A stretch of DNA of 64,000 bases from Diadophis punctatus similis (GCA_023053685.1 JALIGW010000218.1:118489-182488); one strand, 5' to 3'. Counted from the first letter of the stretch, positions 24,931 to 39,057 are shown. Made by a program: numbers and translations. The notes: generated from the letters alone by a model not told the origin.

Positions 24931-27300
24931 TTCTGAGCCTACCCTGAAGAGCTAGCCCAAAGTCTAACACTGCATTCGCCTTAGGACTCAATACAGCCAA
25001 AAAACATGACTTTTGACAAACACCTCAGAAATGAAAATGAAACACATATTCCAGTTCCCCATGGGCTGGAAAGCCGAATTCTCGCTTGATTTTCGATTCC
25101 GAGCCTACCCTGTAGAGCTAGCCCAAAGTCTAACACAGCATTCGCCTTAGGACTCAATACAGCCAAAAAACATGACTTTTGACAAACACCTCAGAAATGA
25201 AAATGAAACACATATTCCAGTTCCCCATGGGCTGGAAAGCCGAATTCTCGCTTGATTTTCGATTCCGAGCCTACCCTGAAGAGCTAGCCCAAAGTCTAAC
25301 ACAGCATTCGCCTTAGGACTCAATACAGCCAAAAACATCACTTTTGACAAACACCTCAGAAATGAAAAAGAAACACATATTCCTGTTCCCCACAGGCTGG
25401 AAAGCCGAATTCTCGCTTGATTTTCGATTCCGAGCCTACCCTGAAGAGCTAGCTCAAGGTCTAACACAGCATTCGCCTTATTTCTCAATTCAGCCCAAAA
25501 ACATCACTTTTGACAAACACCTCAGAAATGAAAATGAAACACATATTCTTGTTCCCCACGGGCTGGACAGCCGAATTCTCGCTTGATTTTCGATTCCGAG
25601 CCTACCCTGAAGAGCTAGCCCAAAGTCTAACACAGCATTCGCCTTAGGACTGAATACAGCCAAAAAACATGACTTTTGACAAACACCTCAGAAATGAAAA
25701 TGAAACACATATTCCTGTTCCCCACAGGCTGGAAAGCCACATTCTCACTTGATTTTTGATTCTGACCTTTCCCTGAAGAGCTAGCCCAAGGTCTAACACA
25801 GCATTCGCCTTAGGACTCAATACAGCCAAAAACATCACTTTTGACAAACACCTCAGAAATGAAAAAGAAACACATATTCCTGTTCCCCATGGGCTGGAAA
25901 GCCGAATTCTCGCTTGATTTTCGATTCCGAGCCTACCCTGAAGAGCTAGCCCAAAGTCTAACACTGCATTCGCCTTAGGACTCAATACAGCCAAAAAACA
26001 TGACTTTTGACAAACACCTCAGAAATGAAAATGAAACACATATTCCTGTTCCCCACAGGCTGGAAAGCCGAATTCTCGCTTGATTTTCGATTCCGAGCCT
26101 ACCCTGAAGAGCTAGCTCACGGTCTAACACAGCATTCGCCTTATTTCTCAATTCAGCCCAAAAACATCACTTTTGAAAAACACCTCAGAAATGAAAAAGA
26201 AACACATATTCCTGTTCCCCACGGGCTGGAAAGCCAAATTCTCGCTTGATTTTTGATTCCGAGCCTACCCTGAAGAGCTAGCCCAAAGTCTAACACAGCA
26301 TTCGCCTTAGGACTCAATACAGCCAAAAATATGTCTTTTGACAAACACCTCAGAAATGAAAATGAAACACATATTCCTGTTCCCCACAGGCTGGAAAGCC
26401 GAATTCTCGCTTGATTTTTGATTCCGACCTTTCCCTGAAGAGCTAGCCCAAGGTCTAACACAGCATTCGCCTTAGGACTCAATACAGCCAAAAAACATGA
26501 CTTTTGACAAACACCTCAGAAATGAAAATGAAACACATATTCCAGTTCCCCATGGGCTGGAAAGCCGAATTCTCGCTTGATTTTCGATTCCGAGCCTACC
26601 CTGAAGAGCTAGCCCAAAGTCTAACACAGCATTCGCCTTAGGACTCAATACAGCCAAAAAACATGACTTTTGACAAACACCTCAGAAATGAAAATGAAAC
26701 ACATATTCCAGTTCCCCATGGGCTGGAAAGCCGAATTCTCGCTTGATTTTCGATTCCGAGCCTACCCTGAAGAGCTAGCCCAAAGTCTAACACAGCATTC
26801 GCCTTAGGACTCAATACAGCCAAAAACATCACTTTTGACAAACACCTCAGAAATGAAAAAGAAACACATATTCCTGTTCCCCACAGGCTGGAAAGCCGAA
26901 TTCTCGCTTGATTTTTGATTCCGAGCCTACCCTGAAGAGCTAGCTCAAGGTCTAACACAGCATTCGCCTTATTTCTCAATTCAGCCCAAAAACATCACTT
27001 TTGACAAACACCTCAGAAATGAAAATAAAACACATATTCCTGTTCCCCACGGGCTGGAAAGCCGAATTCTCGCTTGATTTTCGATTCTGAGCCTACCCTG
27101 AAGAGCTAGCCCAAAGTCTAACACAGCATTCGCCTTAGGACTCAATACAGCCAAAAAACATGACTTTTTACAAACACCTCAGAAATGAAAATGAAACACA
27201 TATTCCAGTTCCCCATGGGCTGGAAAGCCGAATTCTCGCTTGATTTTCGATTCCGAGCCTACCCTGAAGAGCTAGCCCAAAGTCTAACACAGCATTCGCC
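24930..27300. repeat. Segment with repeated J1-J1-J2-C module
   Basis: Two adjacent, nearly identical J1 monomers with CCAGTTCCCCATGGG (about 24,995-25,320), followed by J2 and C, recur at displacement 1491 bp (9 monomers; 24981/26472 and 25147/26638). The same module is present at about 1640-2140. Bases 26007-26491 match 14913-15397 at displacement 11,094, including the ATATGTCTTTTG variant near 26330. Single private variants are CCCTGTAGAGC near 25111 and ACTTTTTACAAAC near 27167. Confidence 0.7.
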
Positions 27301-27344
27301 TTAGGACTCAATACAGCCAAAAAACATGACTTTTGACAAACACC

Positions 27345-27662
27345 TCAGAAATGAAAAAGAAACACATTCCTGTTCCCCACAGGCTGGAAAGCCGAATTCT
27401 TGCTTGATTTTTGATTCCGACCTTTCCCTGAAGAGCTAGCCCAAGGTCTAACACAGAATTCGCCTTAGTTCTAAATTCAGCCCAAAAGCATCACTTTTGA
27501 CAAACACCTCAGAAATGAAAATGAAACAAATATTCCTGTTCCCCAAAGGCTGGAAAGCCAAATTCTCGCTTGATTTTCGATTCCGAGCCTACCCTGAAAC
27601 GCTAGCCCAAAGTCTAACACTGCATTCGCCTTAGGACTCAATACAGCCAAAAAACATGACTT
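27345..27662. repeat. First 164-bp monomer plus J5 leading into five-monomer blocks
   Basis: The monomer near 27350 reads GAAACACATTCCTG and so lacks two bases found in the usual GAAACACATATTCCTG. It is followed by a J5 monomer with AACAAATATTCC and CCAAAGGCTGG. This pair precedes every block of the next four entries. GAAACGCTAGCCC near 27597 is a private change from GAAGAGCTAGCCC. Confidence 0.8.
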
Positions 27663-28489
27663 TTGACAAACACCTCAGAAATGAAAATGAAACACATATC
27701 CCTATTCCCCACGGGCTGGACAGCTGAATTCTCGCTTGATTTTCGATTCCAAGCCTACCCTGAAGAGCTAGCTCAAGGTCTAACACAGCATTCGCCTTAT
27801 TTCTCAATTCAGCCCAAAAACATCACTTTTGACAAACACCTCAGAAATGAAAAAGTAACACATATTCCTGTTCCCCACGGGCTGGAAAGCCAAATTCTTG
27901 CTTGATTTTCGATTCCGAGCCTACCCTGAAGAGCTAGCCCAAAGTCTAACAAAGCATTCGCCTTAGGACTCAATACAGCCAAAAATATGACTTTTGACAA
28001 ACACCTCAGAAATGAAAATGAAACACATATTCCTGTTCCCCACAGGCTGGAAAGCCGAATTCTCGCTTGATTTTCGATTCCGAGCCTACCCTGAAGAGCT
28101 AGCCCAAAGTCTAACACAGCATTCGCCTTAGGACTCAATACAGCCAAAAAACATGACTTTTGACAAACACCTCAGAAATGAAAAAGAAACACATTCCTGT
28201 TCCCCACAGGCTGGAAAGCCGAATTCTTGCTTGATTTTTGATTCCGACCTTTCCCTGAAGAGCTAGCCCAAGGTCTAACACAGAATTCGCCTTAGTTCTA
28301 AATTCAGCCCAAAAGCATCACTTTTGACAAACACCTCAGAAATGAAAATGAAACAAATATTCCTGTTCCCCAAAGGCTGGAAAGCCAAATTCTCGCTTGA
28401 TTTTCGATTCCGAGCCTACCCTGAAGAGCTAGCCCAAAGTCTAACACTGCATTCGCCTTAGGACTCAATACAGCCAAAAAACATGACTT
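27663..28489. repeat. Five-monomer HOR block, minimal copy (827 bp)
   Basis: The order is J1 carrying CATATCCCTATTCC, GACAGCTGAATTC and GATTCCAAGCC; then C; J3; the 164-bp monomer; J5. The J1 monomer is the diagnostic unit and is found only in this region. A private GAAAAAGTAACAC lies near 27850. This is the shortest form of the block. Confidence 0.85.
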
Positions 28490-30144
28490 TTGACAAACAC
28501 CTCAGAAATGAAAATGAAACACATATCCCTATTCCCCACGGGCTGGACAGCTGAATTCTCGCTTGATTTTCGATTCCAAGCCTACCCTGAAGAGCTAGCT
28601 CAAGGTCTAACACAGCATTCGCCTTATTTCTCAATTCAGCCCAAAAACATCACTTTTGACAAACACCTCAGAAATGAAAAAGAAACACATATTCCTGTTC
28701 CCCACGGGCTGGAAAGCCAAATTCTTGCTTGATTTTCGATTCCGAGCCTACCCTGAAGAGCTAGCCCAAAGTCTAACACAGCATTCGCCTTAGGACTCAA
28801 TACAGCCAAAAATATGACTTTTGACAAACACCTCAGAAATGAAAATGAAACACATATTCCTGTTCCCCACAGGCTGGAAAGCCGAATTCTCGCTTGATTT
28901 TCGATTCCGAGCCTACCCTGAAGAGCTAGCCCAAGGTCTAACACAGCATTCGCCTTAGGACTCAATACAGCCAAAAACATCACTTTTGACAAACACCTCA
29001 GAAATGAAAAAGAAACACATATTCCTGTTCCCCACAGGCTGGAAAGCCGAATTCTCGCTTGATTTTCGATTCCGAGCCTACCCTGAAGAGCTAGCTCAAG
29101 GTCTAATACAGCATTCGCCTTATTTCTCAATTCAGCCCAAAAACATCACTTTTGACAAACACCTCAGAAATGAAAATGAAACACATATTCTTGTTCCCCA
29201 CGGGCTGGACAGCCGAATTCTCGCTTGATTTTCGATTCCGAGCCTACCCTGAAGAGCTAGCCCAAAGTCTAACACAGCATTCGCCTTAGGACTGAATACA
29301 GCCAAAAAACATGACTTTTGACAAACACCTCAGAAATGAAAATGAAACACATATTCCTGTTCCCCACAGGCTGGAAAGCCACATTCTCGCTTGATTTTTG
29401 ATTCTGACCTTTCCCTGAAGAGCTAGCCCAAGGTCTAACACAGCATTCGCCTTAGGACTCAATACAGCCAAAAACATCACTTTTGACAAACACCTCAGAA
29501 ATGAAAAAGAAACACATATTCCTGTTCCCCACAGGCTGGAAAGCCGAATTCTCGCTTGATTTTCGATTCCGAGCCTACCCTGAAGAGCTAGCCCAAAGTC
29601 TAACACTGCATTCGCCTTAGGACTCAATACAGCCAAAAAACATGACTTTTGACAAACACCTCAGAAATGAAAATGAAACACATATTCCAGTTCCCCATGG
29701 GCTGGAAAGCCGAATTCTCGCTTGATTTTCGATTCCGAGCCTACCCTGAAGAGCTAGCCCAAAGTCTAACACAGCATTCGCCTTAGGACTCAATACAGCC
29801 AAAAAACATGACTTTTGACAAACACCTCAGAAATGAAAAAGAAACACATTCCTGTTCCCCACAGGCTGGAAAGCCGAATTCTTGCTTGATTTTTGATTCC
29901 GACCTTTCCCTGAAGAGCTAGCCCAAGGTCTAACACAGAATTCGCCTTAGTTCTAAATTCAGCCCAAAAGCATCACTTTTGACAAACACCTCAGAAATGA
30001 AAATGAAACAAATATTCCTGTTCCCCAAAGGCTGGAAAGCCAAATTCTCGCTTGATTTTCGATTCCGAGCCTACCCTGAAGAGCTAGCCCAAAGTCTAAC
30101 ACTGCATTCGCCTTAGGACTCAATACAGCCAAAAAACATGACTT
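28490..30144. repeat. Five-monomer block expanded to ten monomers (1655 bp)
   Basis: The five-monomer core is interrupted after J3 by five extra monomers (J2, C, J8, J2, J1) before the 164-bp monomer and J5. The inserted series resembles material near 10.6-11.2 and 25.3-25.9 kb. A private CTAATACAGC variant lies near 29104. Confidence 0.8.
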
Positions 30145-31137
30145 TTGACAAACACCTCAGAAATGAAAATGAAACACATATCCCTATTCCCCACGGGCTG
30201 GACAGCTGAATTCTCGCTTGATTTTCGATTCCAAGCCTACCCTGAAGAGCTAGCTCAAGGTCTAACACAGCATTCGCCTTATTTCTCAATTCAGCCCAAA
30301 AACATCACTTTTGACAAACACCTCAGAAATGAAAAAGAAACACATATTCCTGTTCCCCACGGGCTGGAAAGCCAAATTCTTGCTTGATTTTCGATTCCGA
30401 GCCTACCCTGAAGAGCTAGCCCAAAGTCTAACACAGCATTCGCCTTAGGACTCAATACAGCCAAAAATATGACTTTTGACAAACACCTCAGAAATGAAAA
30501 TGAAACACATATTCCTGTTCCCCACAGGCTGGAAAGCCGAATTCTCGCTTGATTTTCGATTCCGAGCCTACCCTGAAGAGCTAGCCCAAAGTCTAACACT
30601 GCATTCGCCTTAGGACTCAATACAGCCAAAAAACATGACTTTTGACAAACACCTCAGAAATGAAAATGAAACACATATTCCAGTTCCCCATGGGCTGGAA
30701 AGCCGAATTCTCGCTTGATTTTCGATTCCGAGCCTACCCTGAAGAGCTAGCCCAAAGTCTAACACAGCATTCGCCTTAGGACTCAATACAGCCAAAAAAC
30801 ATGACTTTTGACAAACACCTCAGAAATGAAAAAGAAACACATTCCTGTTCCCCACAGGCTGGAAAGCCGAATTCTTGCTTGATTTTTGATTCCGACCTTT
30901 CCCTGAAGAGCTAGCCCAAGGTCTAACACAGAATTCGCCTTAGTTCTAAATTCAGCCCAAAAGCATCACTTTTGACAAACACCTCAGAAATGAAAATGAA
31001 ACAAATATTCCTGTTCCCCAAAGGCTGGAAAGCCAAATTCTCGCTTGATTTTCGATTCCGAGCCTACCCTGAAGAGCTAGCCCAAAGTCTAACACTGCAT
31101 TCGCCTTAGGACTCAATACAGCCAAAAAACATGACTT
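30145..31137. repeat. Five-monomer block with one extra J1 monomer (993 bp)
   Basis: Core order as in the minimal copy, with a single J1 monomer of the CCAGTTCCCCATGGG type (about 30,625-30,790) between J3 and the 164-bp monomer. Confidence 0.83.
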
Positions 31138-32128
31138 TTGACAAACACCTCAGAAATGAAAATGAAACACATATCCCTATTCCCCACGGGCTGGACAGCT
31201 GAATTCTCGCTTGATATTCGATTCCAAGCCTACCCTGAAGAGCTAGCTCAAGGTCTAACACAGCATTCGCCTTATTTCTCAATTCAGCCCAAAAACATCA
31301 CTTTTGACAAACACCTCAGAAATGAAAAAGAAACACATATTCCTGTTCCCCACGGGCTGGAAAGCCAAATTCTTGCTTGATTTTCGATTCCGAGCCTACC
31401 CTGAAGAGCTAGCCCAAAGTCTAACACAGCATTCGCCTTAGGACTCAATACAGCCAAAAATATGACTTTTGACAAACACCTCAGAAATGAAAATGAAACA
31501 CATATTCCTGTTCCCCACAGGCTGGAAAGCCGAATTCTCGCTTGATTTTCGATTCCGAGCCTACCCTGAAGAGCTAGCCCAAGGTCTAACACAGCATTCG
31601 CCTTAGGACTCAATACAGCCAAAAACATCACTTTTGACAAACACCTCAGAAATGAAAAAGAAACACATATTCCTGTTCCCCACAGGCTGGAAAGCCGAAT
31701 TCTCGCTTGATTTTCGATTCCGAGCCTACCCTGAAGAGCTAGCCCAAAGTCTAACACAGCATTCGCCTTAGGACTCAATACAGCCAAAAAACATGACTTT
31801 TGACAAACACCTCAGAAATGAAAAAGAAACACATTCCTGTTCCCCACAGGCTGGAAAGCCGAATTCTTGCTTGATTTTTGATTCCGACCTTTCCCTGAAG
31901 AGCTAGCCCAAGGTCTAACACAGAATTCGCCTTAGTTCTAAATTCAGCCCAAAAGCATCACTTTTGACAAACACCTCAGAAATGAAAATGAAACAAATAT
32001 TCCTGTTCCCAAAGGCTGGAAAGCCAAATTCTCGCTTGATTTTCGATTCCGAGCCTACCCTGAAGAGCTAGCACAAAGTCTAACACTGCATTCGCCTTAG
32101 GACTCAATACAGCCAAAAAACATGACTT
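31138..32128. repeat. Five-monomer block with one extra J2 monomer (991 bp)
   Basis: The extra monomer between J3 and the 164-bp unit is a 165-bp J2 type here, and the J5 monomer has lost one C (GTTCCCAAAGG near 32,008). Together these explain 991 instead of 993 bp. A private GATATTCGATTCC lies near 31,213 and GCTAGCACAAAG near 32,068. Confidence 0.83.
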
Positions 32129-33421
32129 TTGACAAACACCTCAGAAATGAAAATGAAACACATATCCCTATTCCCCACGGGCTGGACAGCTGAATTCTCG
32201 CTTGATTTTCGATTCCAAGCCTACCCTGAAGAGCTAGCTCAAGGTCTAACACAGCATTCGCCTTATTTCTCAATTCAGCCCAAAAACATCACTTTTGACA
32301 AACACCTCAGAAATGAAAAAGAAACACATATTCCTGTTCCCCACGGGCTGGAAAGCCAAATTCTTGCTTGATTTTCGATTCCGAGCCTACCCTGAAGAGC
32401 TAGCCCAAAGTCTAACACAGCATTCGCCTTAGGACTCAATACAGCCAAAAATATGACTTTTGACAAACACCTCAGAAATGAAAATGAAACACATATTCCT
32501 GTTCCCCACAGGCTGGAAAGCCGAATTCTCGCTTGATTTTCGATTCCGAGCCTACCCTGAAGAGCTAGCCCAAGGTCTAACACAGCATTCGCCTTAGGAC
32601 TCAATACAGCCAAAAACATCACTTTTGACAAACACCTCAGAAATGAAAAAGAAACACATATTCCTGTTCCCCACAGGCTGGAAAGCCGAATTCTCGCTTG
32701 ATTTTCGATTCCGAGCCTACCCTGAAGAGCTAGCTCAAGGTCTAACACAGCATTCGCCTTATTTCTCAATTCAGCCCAAAAACATCACTTTTGACAAACA
32801 CCTCAGAAATGAAAATGAAACACATATTCTTGTTCCCCACGGGCTGGACAGCCGAATTCTCGCTTGATTTTCGATTCCGAGCCTACCCTGAAGAGCTAGC
32901 CCAAAGTCTAACACAGCATTCGCCTTAGGACTGAATACAGCCAAAAAACATGACTTTTGACAAACACCTCAGAAATGAAAATGAAACACATATTCCTGTT
33001 CCCCACAGGCTGGAAAGCCACATTCTCGCTTGATTTTTGATTCTGACCTTTCCCTGAAGAGCTAGCCCAAGGTCTAACACAGCATTCGCCTTAGGACTCA
33101 ATACAGCCAAAAACATCACTTTTGACAAACACCTCAGAAATGAAAATGAAACACATATTCCTGTTCCCCACGAGCTGGAAAGCCGAATTCTCGCTTGATT
33201 TTTGATTCCGACCTTTCCCTGAAGAGTTAGCCCAAGGTCTAACACCACATTCGCCTTATTTCTCAATTCAGCCCAAAAACATCACTTTTGACAAACACCT
33301 CAGAAATGAAAATGAAACACGTATTCCTGTTCCCCATGGGCTGGAAAGCCGAATTCTCGCTTGATTTTCGATTCCGAGCCTACCCTGAAGAGCTAGCCCA
33401 AAGTCTAACACTGCATTCGCC
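32129..33421. repeat. Transition from five-monomer blocks to the 17-monomer HOR
   Basis: Begins with the diagnostic CATATCCCTATTCC monomer and a J3-J2-C trimer (matching 28.49-29.2 kb at displacement 3639). From about 32.7 kb it matches the last monomers of the 17-monomer HOR (32925 with 35743, displacement 2818). GAAGAGTTAGCC near 33,226 and ACACCACATTC near 33,242 are private. Confidence 0.75.
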
Positions 33422-36239
33422 TTAGGACTCAATACAGCCAAAAAACATGACTTTTGACAAACACCTCAGAAATGAAAATGAAACACATATTCCTGTTCCC
33501 CACAGGCTGGAAAGCCGAATTCTCGCTTGATTTTCGATTCCGAGCCTACCCTGAAGAGCTAGCCCAAGGTCTAACACAGCATTCGCCTTAGGACTCAATA
33601 CAGCCAAAAATATCACTTTTGACAAACACCTCAGAAATGAAAAAGAAACACATATTCCTGTTCCCACAGGCTGGAAAGCCGAATTCTCGCTTGATTTTCG
33701 ATTCCGAGCCTACCCTGAAGAGCTAGCTCACGGTCTAACACAGCATTCGCCTTATTTCTCAATTCAGCCCAAAAACATCACTTTTGACAAACACCTCAGA
33801 AATGAAAAAGAAACACATATTCCTGTTCCCCACGGGCTGGAAAGCCAAATTCTTGCTTGATTTTCGATTCCGAGCCTACCCTGAAGAGCTAGCCCAAAGT
33901 CTAACACTGCATTCGCCTTAGAACTCAATACAGCCAAAAAACATGACTTTTGACAAACACCTCAGAAATGAAAATGAAACACATATTCCTGTTCCCCACA
34001 GGCTGGAAAGCCGAATTCTCGCTTGATTTTCGATTCTGAGCCTACCCTGAAGAGCTAGCTCACGGTCTAACACAGCATTCGCCTTATTTCTCAATTCAGC
34101 CCAAAAACATCACTTTTGACAAACACCTCAGAAATGAAAAAGAAACACATATTCCTGTTCCCCACAGGCTGGAAAGCCGAATTCTCGCTTGATTTTCGAT
34201 TCCGAGACTACCCTGAAGAGCTAGCTCAAGGTCTAACACAGCATTCGCCTTATTTCTCAATTCAGCCCAAAACCATCACTTTTGACAAACACCTCAGAAA
34301 TGAAAATGAAACACATATTCCTGTTCCCCACGGGCTGGAAAGCCGAATTCTCGCTTGATTTTCGATTCTGAGCCTACCCTGAAGAGCTAGCCCAAAGTCT
34401 AACACTGCATTCGCCTTAGGACTCAATACAGCCAAAAAACATGACTTTTGACAAACACCTCAGAAATGAAAATGAAACACATATTCCAGTTCCCCATGGG
34501 CTGGAAAGCCGAATTCTCGCTTGATTTTCGATTCCGAGCCTACCCTGAAGAGCTAGCCCAAAGTCTAACACTGCATTCGCCTTAGAACTCAATACAGCCA
34601 AAAAACATGACTTTTGACAAACACCTCAGAAATGAAAAAGAAACACATATTCCTGTTCCCCACAGGCTGGAAAGCCAAATTCTCGCTTGATTTTCGATTC
34701 CGAGCCTACCCTGAAGAGCTAGCCCAAAGTCTAACACAGCATTCGCCTTAGGACTCAATACATCCAAAAATATGACTTTTGACAAACACCTCAGAAATGA
34801 AAATGAAACACATATTCCTGTTCCCCACAGGCCGGAAAGCCAAATTCTCGCTTGATTTTTGATTCCGACCTTTTCCTGAAGAGCTAGCCCAAGGTCTAAC
34901 ACAGCATTCGCCTAATTTCTAAATTCAGCCCAAAAACATCACTTTTGAAAAACACCTCAGAAATGAAAAAGAAACACATATTCCTGTTCCCCATGGGCTG
35001 GAAAGCCGAATTCTCGCTTGATTTTCGATTCCGAGCCTACCCTGAAGAGCTAGCCCAAAGTCTAACACTGCATTCGCCTTAGGACTCAATACAGCCAAAA
35101 AACATGACTTTTGACAAACACCTCAGAAATGAAAATGAAACACATATTCCTGTTCCCCACAGGCTGGAAAGCCGAATTCTCGCTTGATTTTCGATTCCGA
35201 GCCTACCCTGAAGAGCTAGCTCACGGTCTAACACAGCATTCGCCTTATTTCTCAATTCAGCCCAAAAACATCACTTTTGACAAACACCTCAGAAATGAAA
35301 AAGAAACACATATTCCTGTTCCCCACAGGCTGAAAAGCCAAATTCTCGCTTGATTTTCGATTCCGAGCCTACCCTGAAGAGCTAGCCCAAAGTCTAACAC
35401 AGCATTCGCCTTAGGACTCAATACAGCCAAAAAACATGACTTTTGACAAACACCTCAGAAATGAAAATGAAACACATATTCCTGTTCCCCATGGGCTGGA
35501 AAGCCGAATTCTCGCTTGATTTTCGATTCCGAGCCTACCCTGAAGAGCTAGCTCAAGGTCTAACACAGCATTCGCCTTATTTCTCAATTCAGCCCAAAAA
35601 CATCACTTTTGACAAACACCTCAGAAATGAAAATGAAACACATATTCTTGTTCCCCACGGGCTGGACAGCCGAATTCTCGCTTGATTTTCGATTCCGAGC
35701 CTACCCTGAAGAGCTAGCCCAAAGTCTAACACAGCATTCGCCTTAGGACTGAATACAGCCAAAAAACATGACTTTTGACAAACACCTCAGAAATGAAAAT
35801 GAAACACATATTCCTGTTCCCCACAGGCTGGAAAGCCACATTCTCGCTTGATTTTTGATTCTGACCTTTCCCTGAAGAGCTAGCCCAAGGTCTAACACAG
35901 CATTCGCCTTAGGACTCAATACAGCCAAAAACATCACTTTTGACAAACACCTCAGAAATGAAAATGAAACACATATTCCTGTTCCCCACGAGCTGGAAAG
36001 CCGAATTCTCGCTTGATTTTTGATTCCGACCTTTCCCTGAAGAGCTAGCCCAAGGTCTAACACCGCATTCGCCTTATTTCTAAATTCAGCCCAAAAACAT
36101 CACTTTTGACAAACACCTCAGAAATGAAAATGAAACACGTATTCCTGTTCCCCATGGGCTGGAAAGCCGAATTCTCGCTTGATTTTCGATTCCGAGCCTA
36201 CCCTGAAGAGCTAGCCCAAAGTCTAACACTGCATTCGCC
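33422..36239. repeat. 17-monomer HOR (2818 bp), copy 1
   Basis: The order from the J1 at 33,422 is J1, J3b, C, J7, C, C', J1, J7, J3, J6, J1, C, J1, C, J8, J2, C. The J3b unit has a 1-bp contraction GTTCCCACAGG near 33,661 that recurs in every later copy, so it is a fixed HOR marker and not an error. Private variants are GAGACTACCC near 34,206 and ACATCCAAAAATATG near 34,762. Confidence 0.92.
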
Positions 36240-39057
36240 TTAGGACTCAATACAGCCAAAAAACATGACTTTTGACAAACACCTCAGAAATGAAAATGAA
36301 ACACATATTCCTGTTCCCCACAGGCTGGAAAGCCGAATTCTCGCTTGATTTTCGATTCCGAGCCTACCCTGAAGAGCTAGCCCAAGGTCTAACACAGCAT
36401 TCGCCTTAGGACTCAATACAGCCAAAAATATCACTTTTGACAAACACCTCAGAAATGAAAAAGAAACACATATTCCTGTTCCCACAGGCTGGAAAGCCGA
36501 ATTCTCGCTTGATTTTCGATTCCGAGCCTACCCTGAAGAGCTAGCTCACGGTCTAACACAGCATTCGCCTTATTTCTCAATTCAGCCCAAAAACATCACT
36601 TTTGACAAACACCTTAGAAATGAAAAAGAAACACATATTCCTGTTCCCCACGGGCTGGAAAGCCAAATTCTTGCTTGATTTTCGATTCCGAGCCTACCCT
36701 GAAGAGCTAGCCCAAAGTCTAACACTGCATTCGCCTTAGAACTCAATACAGCCAAAAAACATGACTTTTGACAAACACCTCAGAAATGAAAATGAAACAC
36801 ATATTCCTGTTCCCCACAGGCTGGAAAGCCGAATTCTCGCTTGATTTTCGATTCTGAGCCTACCCTGAAGAGCTAGCTCACGGTCTAACACAGCATTCGC
36901 CTTATTTCTCAATTCAGCCCAAAAACATCACTTTTGACAAACACCTCAGAAATGAAAAAGAAACACATATTCCTGTTCCCCACAGGCTGGAAAGCCGAAT
37001 TCTCGCTTGATTTTCGATTCCGAGCCTACCCTGAAGAGCTAGCTCAAGGTCTAACACAGCATTCGCCTTATTTCTCAATTCAGCCCAAAACCATCACTTT
37101 TGACAAACACCTCAGAAATGAAAATGAAACACATATTCCTGTTCCCCACGGGCTGGAAAGCCGAATTCTCGCTTGATTTTCGATTCTGAGCCTACCCTGA
37201 AGAGCTAGCCCAAAGTCTAACACTGCATTCGCCTTAGGACTCAATACAGCCAAAAAACATGACTTTTGACAAACACCTCAGAAATGAAAATGAAACACAT
37301 ATTCCAGTTCCCCATGGGCTGGAAAGCCGAATTCTCGCTTGATTTTCGATTCCGAGCCTACCCTGAAGAGCTAGCCCAAAGTCTAACACTGCATTCGCCT
37401 TAGAACTCAATACAGCCAAAAAACATGACTTTTGACAAACACCTCAGAAATGAAAAAGAAACACATATTCCTGTTCCCCACAGGCTGGAAAGCCAAATTC
37501 TCGCTTGATTTTCGATTCCGAGCCTACCCTGAAGAGCTAGCCCAAAGTCTAACACAGCATTCGCCTTAGGACTCAATACAGCCAAAAATATGACTTTTGA
37601 CAAACACCTCAGAAATGAAAATGAAACACATATTCCTGTTCCCCACAGGCCGGAAAGCCAAATTCTCGCTTGATTTTTGATTCCGACCTTTTCCTGAAGA
37701 GCTAGCCCAAGGTCTAACACAGCATTCGCCTAATTTCTAAATTCAGCCCAAAAACATCACTTTTGAAAAACACCTCAGAAATGAAAAAGAAACACATATT
37801 CCTGTTCCCCATGGGCTGGAAAGCCGAATTCTCGCTTGATTTTCGATTCCGAGCCTACCCTGAAGAGCTAGCCCAAAGTCTAACACTGCATTCGCCTTAG
37901 GACTCAATACAGACAAAAAACATGACTTTTGACAAACACCTCAGAAATGAAAATGAAACACATATTCCTGTTCCCCACAGGCTGGAAAGCCGAATTCTCG
38001 CTTGATTTTCGATTCCGAGCCTACCCTGAAGAGCTAGCTCACGGTCTAACACAGCATTCGCCTTATTTCTCAATTCAGCCCAAAAACATCACTTTTGACA
38101 AACACCTCAGAAATGAAAAAGAAACACATATTCCTGTTCCCCACAGGCTGAAAAGCCAAATTCTCGCTTGATTTTCGATTCCGAGCCTACCCTGAAGAGC
38201 TAGCCCAAAGTCTAACACAGCATTCGCCTTAGGACTCAATACAGCCAAAAAACATGACTTTTGACAAACACCTCAGAAATGAAAATGAAACACATATTCC
38301 TGTTCCCCATGGGCTAGAAAGCCGAATTCTCGCTTGATTTTCGATTCCGAGCCTACCCTGAAGAGCTAGCTCAAGGTCTAACACAGCATTCGCCTTATTT
38401 CTCAATTCAGCCCAAAAACATCACTTTTGACAAACACCTCAGAAATGAAAATGAAACACATATTCTTGTTCCCCACGGGCTGGACAGCCGAATTCTCGCT
38501 TGATTTTCGATTCCGAGCCTACCCTGAAGAGCTAGCCCAAAGTCTAACACAGCATTCGCCTTAGGACTGAATACAGCCAAAAAACATGACTTTTGACAAA
38601 CACCTCAGAAATGAAAATGAAACACATATTCCTGTTCCCCACAGGCTGGAAAGCCACATTCTCGCTTGATTTTTGATTCTGACCTTTCCCTGAAGAGCTA
38701 GCCCAAGGTCTAACACAGCATTCGCCTTAGGACTCAATACAGCCAAAAACATCACTTTTGACAAACACCTCAGAAATGAAAATGAAACACATATTCCTGT
38801 TCCCCACGAGCTGGAAAGCCGAATTCTCGCTTGATTTTTGATTCCGACCTTTCCCTGAAGAGCTAGCCCAAGGTCTAACACCGCATTCGCCTTATTTCTC
38901 AATTCAGCCCAAAAACATCACTTTTGACAAACACCTCAGAAATGAAAATGAAACACGTATTCCTGTTCCCCATGGGCTGGAAAGCCGAATTCTCGCTTGA
39001 TTTTCGATTCCGAGCCTACCCTGAAGAGCTAGCCCAAAGTCTAACACTGCATTCGCC
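36240..39057. repeat. 17-monomer HOR (2818 bp), copy 2
   Basis: Same order and length as copy 1. It is entered through a C junction reading TTTCTAAATTC (near 36,076), shared with the junction before 41,047, while the junctions before 33,422, 39,058, 43,865 and 46,848 read TTTCTCAATTC. It carries ACAGACAAAAAACATG near 37,911, also present in the 41,047 and 43,865 copies. CACCTTAGAAATG near 36,611 and GGGCTAGAAAGCC near 38,311 are private. Confidence 0.92.

Noticed and set aside
33661..33663. GTTCCCACAGG contraction as a sequencing error
   Set aside because: The same 1-bp loss recurs at the same HOR position in all six copies (about 36,481, 39,300, 41,289, 44,107 and 47,090), so it is inherited.
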